Assembly: GCA_026387805.1 (NCBI GenBank)
Contig: JAPLKY010000321.1
Location: forward strand, 1 to 7,182
Direction of reading: 5' to 3'
DNA: 7,182 nucleotides
From: Candidatus Krumholzibacteriia bacterium
Lineage (GTDB): Bacteria; Krumholzibacteriota; Krumholzibacteriia; Krumholzibacteriales; Krumholzibacteriaceae
The notes beneath the pieces are model-generated. The model did not search any database and was not told the DNA's origin. It saw only the letters and a list, made by a program, of their open reading frames with translations. Numbering within the stretch: the first letter of the stretch is position 1; each line of letters starts with the position of its first letter. Positions 1 through 6,017 of the stretch are shown in pieces. The position numbers and the translations under genes were made by a program.

Positions 1-48
1 CTCTTCTTCGCACGCCAGCAACAACGCAGCCAGGGCTACAAGCGTCAT
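1..48 (-). CDS. Start of a putative lipoprotein (partial, runs off window)
   Basis: Only 16 codons are visible, from ATG at 48-46 to the window edge. They encode MTLVALAALLLACEEE, a hydrophobic stretch ending in LLAC, a good lipobox, so the product would be a lipid-anchored exported protein with Cys13 as the mature N-terminus. This ATG has no clear Shine-Dalgarno site and the peptide has no positive n-region. In the same frame, 11 codons upstream at 81-79, there is a better-placed ATG with AGGGG six bases before it, but a TAG at 63-61 interrupts that frame. The gene may therefore carry a nonsense mutation in its leader, or translation may restart at the inner ATG. It lies downstream of the secreted-protein gene, in the same direction. 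The function cannot be read from this fragment. Confidence 0.4.
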   Translation of the reverse strand, partial: MTLVALAALLLACEEE

Positions 49-126
49 TGCGAAGGTCGGCTAAACATGCGCATTCACCATATAAAGCCCCTAAGCCATA
101 GAACGCCGGCATCAGCTGCGGCCGCG

Positions 127-190
127 CCCGCCGCCTCGGCGGGCCGGCGCGCCGCGTGCTCCGCAGGCGGCGTGACGGCAGCGGCCGTCA
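127..190. other. Two GC-rich hairpins in the spacer after the secreted-protein gene
   Basis: The 173-base gap between the two leftmost genes contains two perfect stem-loops. One is CCCGCCG-CCT-CGGCGGG (127-143). The other is TGACGGC-AGCG-GCCGTCA (173-190), about 30 bases past the stop codon at 222. Neither is followed by a T-run on the minus strand, so they are not classic Rho-independent terminators. They may still pause transcription or protect the 3' end. Nothing else is recognisable in the gap apart from the AGGGG and ATG described for the lipoprotein. Confidence 0.35.
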
Positions 191-221
191 GCTGCATGCA
201 GAGTTATGCCGCTCGTCTCTA

Positions 222-806
222 TCAAAACAACGACTTGATGCTCCCCCAGGTACTTTGCTCCACAGCCACCTCAAACTCGCCCTCGATGATCAAAGACGCA
301 TGTTCTACCGTTGCCTGGGGTAAGTCGGTAACCCAGCATTCAGGAATAAGTCCAGAACCCTCTCCAGCGAACGAGAAATTGACGTGGCCCGACAGTAGAA
401 AATCCCACGTGACAGGCCAGCCGTAGAGCTCCCGAAATGATACGACCATATCGAAACTCCCGCTCTCATCAGGCAAGGGGGCACCGGCGAACCACGGGTG
501 ACCCCCAACCGTATCCATCATCCACGCCACAAGCGCCATGGGATAGGGAAACGGACCCGTAACGCTCCCATCTCCGTATAAGTCGCACATTTCTTGCCCG
601 ACGCTCACTATCCCCGAGATGTGAATGCAAACGCCCTCAATGGCAAGCGGGAGCCGATCAAGCTGGAAATCCACCAGTCGGCTGGGATCGCACGTGTCGA
701 AGCAATACGTCCCCTCGAGCTGCGGCAAATCGATCTCCACAAGCTCCCCGGCTGTCGCATCCGTCGCGACTACTACCAGCGCGACAAGGGCAAGTAGATG
801 CCTCAT
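222..806 (-). CDS. Secreted protein of unknown function
   Basis: This encodes 194 residues. The ATG at 806-804 was chosen because GGAGGGG lies 7 to 13 bases upstream and a signal peptide follows at once: MRHLLALVALVVVATDATAG, with probable cleavage after ATA at residue 19. A longer open frame reaches 959, but it has no ribosome site and would bury the signal peptide. The mature part has five cysteines (35, 39, 60, 74, 157), an acidic character, and alternating hydrophobic runs near the end (SLIIEGEFEVAVE) that suggest beta strands. I recognise no family and see no C-terminal anchor. Its GC content is clearly lower than in the polymerase genes next door, which suggests different ancestry or fast evolution. 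It is transcribed in the same direction as dnaE2, but 267 bases separate them, so it probably has its own promoter. Confidence 0.7.
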   Translation of the reverse strand: MRHLLALVALVVVATDATAGELVEIDLPQLEGTYCFDTCDPSRLVDFQLDRLPLAIEGVCIHISGIVSVGQEMCDLYGDGSVTGPFPYPMALVAWMMDTVGGHPWFAGAPLPDESGSFDMVVSFRELYGWPVTWDFLLSGHVNFSFAGEGSGLIPECWVTDLPQATVEHASLIIEGEFEVAVEQSTWGSIKSLF

Positions 807-845
807 AGAACATCCCCTCCTGAGACCAGTGCCGACATAACTTAA

Positions 846-874
846 AGTATACGGACCTGCGTATCTGGATAAAC
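846..874 (-). promoter_or_regulatory. Possible promoter of the secreted-protein gene
   Basis: On the minus strand a good -10 hexamer, TATACT, lies at 851-846, giving a leader of about 30 bases before the ATG at 806. The hexamer 17 bases further upstream (GTTTAT, 874-869) is a poor -35. One copy of the repeated GCGTATCT motif overlaps this -35 and spacer, so activation or repression at that site is possible. Confidence 0.3.
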
Positions 875-1010
875 ACTGCAAGGCTCGCAGCGTATCTAGG
901 ATGCTTCCCCCATGAGCCGGAATTATTCTACTACGAATCAACACCTTACTCAAGAGCAATTCGGGCCCCGGTCATGTTAGACTGCGTGCGCTCACAGCGT
1001 ATCTAGATAA
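859..1010. repeat. Three copies of a GCGTATCTAG-type motif upstream of the secreted-protein gene
   Basis: Plus-strand copies are GCGTATCTGGATAA (859-872), GCGTATCTAGGA (890-901) and GCGTATCTAGATAA (997-1010). Copies two and three share the 12 bases CAGCGTATCTAG (888-899 and 995-1006). Copy three contains the perfect palindrome TATCTAGATA, as expected for a dimeric DNA-binding protein. Start-to-start spacings are 31 and 107 bases. All copies lie in the AT-richer intergenic region and the first overlaps the putative promoter, so a regulator-binding array is the best guess. Confidence 0.5.
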
Positions 1011-1073
1011 GACCTGCGGTGTTCCATGGTCTGGGAACCTCCATATTCAAGAAGCCTTGCCAGAGTCGAAGGT

Positions 1074-4000
1074 CTATGCTCTTAAGCATGTCGCGACTTG
1101 ACCCTCACAAACCAACGACAGGCTCTCTGCAACAAGGCTCTCCACCCCTAGCTCGCTCTCGACGCGGCCGCGGATGAGGAACGGCCCCGGGCCGCGTATG
1201 AGCGCGGACGCGGCGCGGCGGTACGCCTCGGGGAAAAAGGTCGCCTCGAATCTCCCCCACTGATCCGAAAACGTCACGAAGATCATCTCTTCCATCGTGG
1301 CCTGCGTGCGCGTCGATTTCCAGGTGACCTTCCAGCCGACGATATCGACCTCCTCGCCGACGCGGCGCGGGAGATCGGTGGAGCGGACGAGGCGGCGCCC
1401 GCCGGCCCGCGCATCGAGAGCCTCCACGACGCCCGGCCCGAACATCTCGAGCGGATGGCCGCTCACCGCTAAATCGAGCGTCTCGAGCTCGAAGGCAATG
1501 CGGCGGGGAAGGTCATACTCGGAAATGCGGGGCAGCCGGCGAATGAGCTCGTGGGCATCGACGCCCCCCTCGCGGGCGTCACGCGAACCCTCCGCACCCG
1601 GCCGCAGCATCCGCAGCTCCCACAGAAGCTCCGGCCGCGTTCTCCCGAATCCCGACATCGCCCCGCAGCGGATGAGCGTCTCGACCTCACCGCGCGAGGC
1701 GGGTACCTTTTCCAAAAATTCCGCAAGCGATCCGTACAACCGCCCCGCAACGATCGCGTGCGCCGTCCCGACGGAAAGCCCCTTCACCTGCATGAGTCCG
1801 ATGCGAAGCGCGCGGCTGCGGCCGCGGTGCCGCACCGCGCTCTCATTCACGCTCGGCGGGAGGATCTCGAGCCCCATGCGCCGCGCCTCCTCGAGATACT
1901 CGCTCTGCGAGTAGTACCCGCCGCCGTTCGAGAGCACCGCTGCCATGAACTCGGCCGGATAGTGCGTCTTCCAGTAGACGCTCTCGAACGATTCGAGGGC
2001 GAACGAGGCCGAGTGCGCCTTGCAGAACGCGTATCCCGCGAACGACGCAATCTGCCGGAATATCTCCCCCGCCGTCTCCCCGTCGATCCCTCGCGCGAGC
2101 GCCCCGCGCATGAACGACGCGCGGTAGCTCGCGAAGGTCTCGTCGTCGACGTTCTTGAACGACATACAGCGGCGCAGTCCGTCCGCTTCGCCAAGGCTCA
2201 TCCCGGCGACGACGACGGCGATGCGGATCACCTGCTCCTGGTAAATGAGACAGCCGCACGTGTCGGCGAGCACGGGCTCGAGCGCCGGGTGAATGAGCGA
2301 GACCGGCTCGAGCCCGAGGTGCCGGTGGAGATACTGGCGCTTCCCGCCGTAGCTCGAAACCCCGGGGCGTATAATCGACGAGAGCGCCGTGAGCACCTCG
2401 AAGTCGTCACACTTCGCCTGGCGTATGAGCTGAACCATGGCGGGAGACTCGATGTAGAAGCAGCCCTCGGTGCGCCCCGCGCGCAGCGCCTCGCGCGAGG
2501 CCGTGTCGCCGAGATAATCGATCGTGTCGGGATGGAGCGGCCGTCCTGCGTTCTCCGCGGCCATCGCGGCCGCCTCCCCGATGACAGCGAGCCCCTTCTG
2601 CCCGATGATGTCGATCTTGAGAAGCCCCGCCGCCTCGACCTCGTGCATCGACCACTGCGTGATCTCGTACCCCTTGTCGCCGCGCTGGAGCGGGATGAAG
2701 TTCGTGATCGGCTCGGGGCAGATGACGAGCCCGCACGGGTGCGTCGCCATGTGCCGCGGGAACTCCCCGATGCGCACGGCGAGCTTGAGAATCGTGCGGA
2801 GCGGCTCGCGGTCGAAGGGAATGTCGCCCGCGGCGGGCGAGACGGCGCACTTCTCCTCGATCCGGTCGACCGAGGAAAAGTACGGGAGCCTCTTGATGAA
2901 CAGATCCACCTCCCCCTCGGGAATGCCGAGCGCCTTCGAGACCTCGCGGATCGCCGCCCGCGCCTTGAGCGTCGAGTAGGTGCCGATCATCGCGACGCGC
3001 TCCGCGCCGTAGCGGCGGAAGATGTAGCGGAGCACCTCCTCGCGGTCGTCCGTGCCGAAGTCGATGTCGAAGTCGGGAAGGTGCGTGCGCTCGGGGTTGA
3101 GAAATCGCTCGAAGAAGAGGTTGTGTCTGAGCGGATTCACGTGCGTGATCTTGAGCGCATACGAGATGAGGCTGTTCCCGGCGGAGCCGCGCCCCACCGA
3201 GCTCATCCCGCGGCTCCGCGCGAATCGGACGATGTCCCAGCAGATGAGAAAGTAATCGGCGAGCCCCTTCGCGCGAACGACGGCGAGCTCGCGCTCGAGC
3301 GTGCTCTCCGCCGCACCGAGATCGCGCCAGGGGGCCGCCTCCGCCGCGACGCACTCGCTCTCCCCCATCCGTTCTTTCAGCCCCCGCAGTGCGAGGCGGC
3401 GAAGCTCCGCGAATGGCTCCTCGCCGCCCGCGAGCGCGAAGCGCGGAAGCTTGAGCGAATGGAGATCGAGATCGAAGCGGCAGCTGTCGGCGATCTCGAG
3501 GGCCGCATCGATCGAGGCGGAATCGTCGTGAAAGACGCGCTCAACGTCCGCGGGCGAATGAAAGAACGCCTCGGACGGAGCCGCGGCGCCCGGGGGGAGC
3601 GTGCCGACCGTCGTGCGCGTCCGAATCGCCGTGAGAACGCGGTGCACGAAATGCTCGCGAGGCTCGAGAAAATAGACCTCCCCCGCGGCGACTGTGCGCA
3701 AGCCGAGGCGCGTTGCCTCGCGGCGGAGCCGCCAGCGCCTCGTGGTCCACTCGCGTCCGATCGCCGTGGGGAGCGCCGCGAATGCGTTCTTCCGGCCGCG
3801 GAGCCTCGCGAGAACCCGCTCGTCGTCGGCGAGAACATAGACATTCTCCGAAAGGCGATCGAGCGCCGCGCCGAGCGAGAAGTCCGCGTCGAGCCGCCGC
3901 CTCGTGACGAGACGGCAGAGCTCGCCGTAGCCCTCGCGCGTCCGGGCGAGGAGCGTGACGCGCCCGACGGAACGGCTCCCGGGGGAACGGGATTCGCCGG

Positions 4001-4220
4001 GCGCATCGAGCGCGCCCGTGAGCTCCACGCCGTGGATCGGCCGGATGCCCGCCTCCTCGCACGCTCTCTGAAACGGCACGACGGCGTACATCCCGTCCGT
4101 GTCGGTGAGGGCGAGAGCCGGCATCCCCGCCTCGGCGGCCGCGCGCGCGAGGTCCTCGACCGGCCGCGTGCCCGCGAGCATGGAAAAGTTCGAATGTACA
4201 CGGAGATGAACGAAGCTCAC
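1074..4220 (-). CDS. dnaE2: Error-prone DNA polymerase III alpha subunit, DnaE2/ImuC type
   Basis: This encodes 1048 residues, the usual length of DnaE2 and shorter than replicative DnaE1 (about 1160). The GTG at 4220-4218 was chosen because GGAGGT lies just upstream and the PHP domain begins at once (FVHLRVHSNFSML). Domains in order: a degenerate PHP domain (1-205), with Arg7 in place of the first His of H-x-H, Thr41 in TDTD where His is usual, and EVYFL where His is usual; palm and fingers (about 270-740), with VGRGSAGNS (342-350), the catalytic aspartates of PDFDIDF (Asp385, Asp387) and Asp537 in LKIDIIG, then YQEQVI (660-665); a GGGYYSQSEYLEEARR segment (766-781) and helix-hairpin-helix region; and a C-terminal OB fold (about 955-1035). 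The polymerase triad is intact and the PHP nuclease site is not. I see no clamp-binding motif. It starts 22 bases after the Y-family gene stops and is surely co-transcribed with it. In this family DnaE2 performs lesion bypass during SOS mutagenesis. Confidence 0.95.
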   Translation of the reverse strand: MSFVHLRVHSNFSMLAGTRPVEDLARAAAEAGMPALALTDTDGMYAVVPFQRACEEAGIRPIHGVELTGALDAPGESRSPGSRSVGRVTLLARTREGYGELCRLVTRRRLDADFSLGAALDRLSENVYVLADDERVLARLRGRKNAFAALPTAIGREWTTRRWRLRREATRLGLRTVAAGEVYFLEPREHFVHRVLTAIRTRTTVGTLPPGAAAPSEAFFHSPADVERVFHDDSASIDAALEIADSCRFDLDLHSLKLPRFALAGGEEPFAELRRLALRGLKERMGESECVAAEAAPWRDLGAAESTLERELAVVRAKGLADYFLICWDIVRFARSRGMSSVGRGSAGNSLISYALKITHVNPLRHNLFFERFLNPERTHLPDFDIDFGTDDREEVLRYIFRRYGAERVAMIGTYSTLKARAAIREVSKALGIPEGEVDLFIKRLPYFSSVDRIEEKCAVSPAAGDIPFDREPLRTILKLAVRIGEFPRHMATHPCGLVICPEPITNFIPLQRGDKGYEITQWSMHEVEAAGLLKIDIIGQKGLAVIGEAAAMAAENAGRPLHPDTIDYLGDTASREALRAGRTEGCFYIESPAMVQLIRQAKCDDFEVLTALSSIIRPGVSSYGGKRQYLHRHLGLEPVSLIHPALEPVLADTCGCLIYQEQVIRIAVVVAGMSLGEADGLRRCMSFKNVDDETFASYRASFMRGALARGIDGETAGEIFRQIASFAGYAFCKAHSASFALESFESVYWKTHYPAEFMAAVLSNGGGYYSQSEYLEEARRMGLEILPPSVNESAVRHRGRSRALRIGLMQVKGLSVGTAHAIVAGRLYGSLAEFLEKVPASRGEVETLIRCGAMSGFGRTRPELLWELRMLRPGAEGSRDAREGGVDAHELIRRLPRISEYDLPRRIAFELETLDLAVSGHPLEMFGPGVVEALDARAGGRRLVRSTDLPRRVGEEVDIVGWKVTWKSTRTQATMEEMIFVTFSDQWGRFEATFFPEAYRRAASALIRGPGPFLIRGRVESELGVESLVAESLSLVCEGQVATCLRA

Positions 4221-4242
4221 GGGGGACCTCCGGCCGACGGGA

Positions 4243-5517
4243 TTAGTGCTGCACGGCGAGCGCCCTTCCGAATGCCGGCGCGGCGCGCCCCGGATACGCG
4301 GCGCGCAGGCGGTCGAGCGCGGCGTAGAGCTTCCCCCTCCGCTCGACGGCGGCCTCGCGTTCTCCCGCGAAGAGCTCGAGCTGGAGCGGCGCGGGTGTGA
4401 TCCGCCCCGCCGAGAGAACGAGGCTTCGCACCCGCACACGCCTCGCGTAGACGCGCGCGAAGATCTCCCGCGCGGCCTCATAGATGGAAAGATCGTCCGA
4501 GACGGACGAGGCGGTCGCCTCGGACGCCGCAGACACATCGCGCGCCTCCGGCCGACCGCTGCCGCCGCCGGCGCCGCCCGCCGCCGGCGCTCCGGGCCTC
4601 CCCGTCCCCTTCGCCGCGAGTCCGTCCGCATAGCGCACCTCGAGACCGACGGCGCCCGCGAGCGAACGCTCGGCGCGGAGCTTCTCTCCGAGACGCTCGG
4701 CGAGACGGTAGAGCACCCCCTCGAGAAAACGGTACTCGACCCGGTCCGGCTCGAGGATCTCCTCCACGGTGAACCGCTCGTCGATACCGGGGCGCGTCCG
4801 CACAGGCGCCGTATCCTCGCCGAGCGCTCCCCGGTAGAGGCGCCTCCCCCACGAGCCGAAACAGAAGGCGAATATCTCCTCGGGAAAAAGGAGCACGTCC
4901 CCGACGCGCGCGACGCCGAGCTCGCAGAGCGCCGGCGAGCGTTTCTCGCCGACGAGCGGAAATCGCGCCACCGGCACGGGCGCGACAAACGAGCGCTCGT
5001 AGCCCGCGTACACGTCGACGAGGTTCGCGCACTTCGCCGAGCGCGAAGCGACGTGGCTCACGAGCTTGTTCGAGGCAACCCCGAGCGACACGGCGAGCCC
5101 CGTCTCGCGCGCGATCTCGTCCTTGATCCGCCGCCCCGCATCGAGCGCCGGACCGAAGAGGCGGCCGCAGCCGGTGTAGTCGACGTACCCCTCATCGAGC
5201 GAGGCCGACTCGACGACCGGGCTATATCGCCGCAGCACCCCGAAGATGGCGGACGACGCGCGCCGGAAGAGCCCCCAGTCGGGCGGGAGAAACGTGGCCC
5301 GCGACGACAGCCGCCTCGCGGCGGAGGCGGTCATGCCTCGCGTCACGCCATCCTCGCGCGCTTCGTACGAGGCGGAAAAGACCATGCCCCGCGGCGAGGC
5401 GCCCACCACGACCACCGCGCGCCGCCGCAGCGCGGGATCGCGCAGCCGCAGGACCGACGCGTAGAAATCGTCCGTGTTGACGTGAAGAATCTCCCGCTCC
5501 ACAGCGGTCCCCCCCAT
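4243..5517 (-). CDS. Y-family translesion DNA polymerase (DinB/UmuC-like) with an altered first metal ligand
   Basis: This encodes 424 residues if it starts at ATG 5517-5515. Other possible starts are GTG 5502 (GGGGGGG upstream) and GTG 5601, whose GTGA overlaps the preceding stop. The extra N-terminus from 5601 does not resemble the family. Numbering from 5517: HVNTDDFYASV (12-22) is motif I, and by alignment on FYAS the catalytic Asp of DinB (Asp8) is Asn14 here, with Asp16 two residues later. Tyr51-Glu-Ala-Arg54 is the usual nucleotide-binding YEAR. SASLDE gives the other two acids, Asp108 and Glu109. A helix-hairpin-helix region follows (FPLVGEKRSPALCELG), then a little finger domain interrupted by a Gly/Ala/Pro-rich insert (about 302-340), then QLELF (379-383), a textbook beta-clamp-binding motif. 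Unlike ImuB it keeps most active-site residues, but the Asn makes activity uncertain. It sits between the mini-S24 gene and dnaE2. Confidence 0.88.
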   Translation of the reverse strand: MGGTAVEREILHVNTDDFYASVLRLRDPALRRRAVVVVGASPRGMVFSASYEAREDGVTRGMTASAARRLSSRATFLPPDWGLFRRASSAIFGVLRRYSPVVESASLDEGYVDYTGCGRLFGPALDAGRRIKDEIARETGLAVSLGVASNKLVSHVASRSAKCANLVDVYAGYERSFVAPVPVARFPLVGEKRSPALCELGVARVGDVLLFPEEIFAFCFGSWGRRLYRGALGEDTAPVRTRPGIDERFTVEEILEPDRVEYRFLEGVLYRLAERLGEKLRAERSLAGAVGLEVRYADGLAAKGTGRPGAPAAGGAGGGSGRPEARDVSAASEATASSVSDDLSIYEAAREIFARVYARRVRVRSLVLSAGRITPAPLQLELFAGEREAAVERRGKLYAALDRLRAAYPGRAAPAFGRALAVQH

Positions 5518-5541
5518 CGCGCCGCACCCGGCGGACGCACC

Positions 5542-5587
5542 GAAAATCGCGCGTTGCGGCGGCGCCGCGGAAGATCGCACGTTGCGG
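5542..5587. repeat. Near-perfect direct repeat ahead of the Y-family gene
   Basis: Two 18-base copies, GAAAATCGCGCGTTGCGG (5542-5559) and GAAGATCGCACGTTGCGG (5570-5587), match at 16 positions. They are offset by 28 bases, so they fall in different reading frames. They lie between the mini-S24 stop and the preferred polymerase start. The frame shift between copies argues that this stretch is not conserved coding sequence. A local duplication or a protein or RNA binding site is possible. Confidence 0.45.
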
Positions 5588-5597
5588 CAACCGCACT

Positions 5598-5816
5598 TCA
5601 CAGCTTCCGTTTTACCCCGATAACCACCCCCAGCACCTCAACCCCGCATTCGCCGTCCCACCGGCGAAGCGCCTCGGCGCGCCCCCGCCTCACGAGCGCG
5701 AGCTCGCCGGCGGCGGGACTGCGCCCCATCTCGAGCAAAAGGCAGTCCCCTTCCCGCACCTCGCCCCCCGCGTCGGACGAGAGCAGCAGATCGACCTTGC
5801 GATACGTGAGAGCCAT
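5598..5816 (-). CDS. Miniature S24 (LexA/UmuD C-terminal) domain protein, probably catalytically dead
   Basis: This encodes 72 residues from ATG 5816-5814, with AGGGGA ending a few bases upstream. It aligns without gaps to the C-terminal domain of the LexA in this window: SSDAGGEVREGDCLLLE matches GESMTGDGILDGDLIIVE, PAAGELALV matches VENGALAVV, and the ends VEVLGVVIGVKRKL and VEVRGVVVGLMRRY agree. Serine is kept at the nucleophile position (Ser15). At +38, where LexA has its catalytic Lys, this protein has Arg. There is no Ala-Gly cleavage region and no DNA-binding domain, and the start falls just before the Ser motif. A loop of some 18 residues between the last strands of LexA is missing. 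In size and content it looks like a pre-trimmed UmuD', the partner of UmuC in Pol V. Its place directly before the Y-family gene fits an accessory subunit. Partner binding is inferred. It occupies the slot of imuA in other cassettes. Confidence 0.8.
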   Translation of the reverse strand: MALTYRKVDLLLSSDAGGEVREGDCLLLEMGRSPAAGELALVRRGRAEALRRWDGECGVEVLGVVIGVKRKL

Positions 5817-5859
5817 ACGATCCCCTACGCGGGTCCTGCCGCTGATTGCACCCCACCCG

Positions 5860-5871
5860 TGCTCGCGAGCA
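5860..5871. repeat. Perfect 12-base palindrome upstream of the mini-S24 gene
   Basis: TGCTCGCGAGCA is a perfect palindrome lying 44 bases upstream of the mini-S24 ATG. It could be an operator for the second half of the cassette, but I see no good -35/-10 pair beside it, and such palindromes also arise by chance in GC-rich DNA. Confidence 0.3.
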
Positions 5872-5940
5872 AGGCTCGCTGCGCATCGGGCGGGGACCCC
5901 ATCAGCGTCACCCGCTACACGTGCTCACGCGGGGCCGTAT

Positions 5941-6016
5941 TGGCGCGGGACATTCCCGCGAACGAGCCCATTGGAGGCTCTGCGACTGGGTTCGGAGCGG
6001 GAATGTCCGGCGCCCA
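5941..6016. repeat. Large inverted repeat (BIME/REP-like) after lexA
   Basis: Two arms of about 30 bases (5941-5970 and 5987-6016) are imperfect reverse complements, with about 26 matches over 31 aligned columns and a 16-base loop. The core GGACATTCCCGC (5948-5959) pairs perfectly with GCGGGAATGTCC (5997-6008). The left arm is itself a palindrome, CGCGGGA-CAT-TCCCGCG (5944-5960). Two inverted palindromic units with a linker is the architecture of REP/BIME elements. It begins one base after the lexA stop codon. Without a T-run on the minus strand it is not a standard terminator, but as RNA it would form a long hairpin between lexA and the polymerase genes and could lower read-through or stabilise lexA mRNA. 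Confidence 0.65.
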
Positions 6017-6017
6017 C

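Larger units (their letters stand above)
807..1073. other. Intergenic region between dnaE2 and the secreted-protein gene
   Basis: No convincing gene lies in these 267 bases. Composition drops to about half GC (29 of 60 bases in 841-900), against 46 of 60 in a dnaE2 sample (2461-2520). It holds a three-copy motif, a possible promoter, and a weak hairpin just after dnaE2 (GTTCC at 1021-1025 with GGAAC at 1034-1038). No clear terminator is visible for the polymerase operon. Confidence 0.6.

Noticed and set aside
67..426. 119-codon plus-strand frame
   Set aside because: It runs antisense through the end of the secreted-protein gene, has Ala-rich low-complexity sequence and no ribosome site.
807..959. 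Longer version of the secreted protein starting at 959
   Set aside because: No ribosome site there, and it would place the signal peptide inside the protein; ATG 806 has GGAGGGG upstream.
1019..1040. Hairpin after dnaE2 as a transcription terminator
   Set aside because: The stem is only five base pairs with an eight-base loop and no T-run.
1551..4400. 949-codon open frame on the plus strand
   Set aside because: It is antisense to dnaE2 and the polymerase gene, rich in Arg, Glu and Ala with no domain; such long shadows are expected opposite GC-rich genes.
4221..4988. N-terminal extension of dnaE2 up to 4988
   Set aside because: It overlaps the Y-family gene in another frame and encodes Arg/Ser-rich shadow sequence; GTG 4220 has a strong ribosome site and matches the family start.
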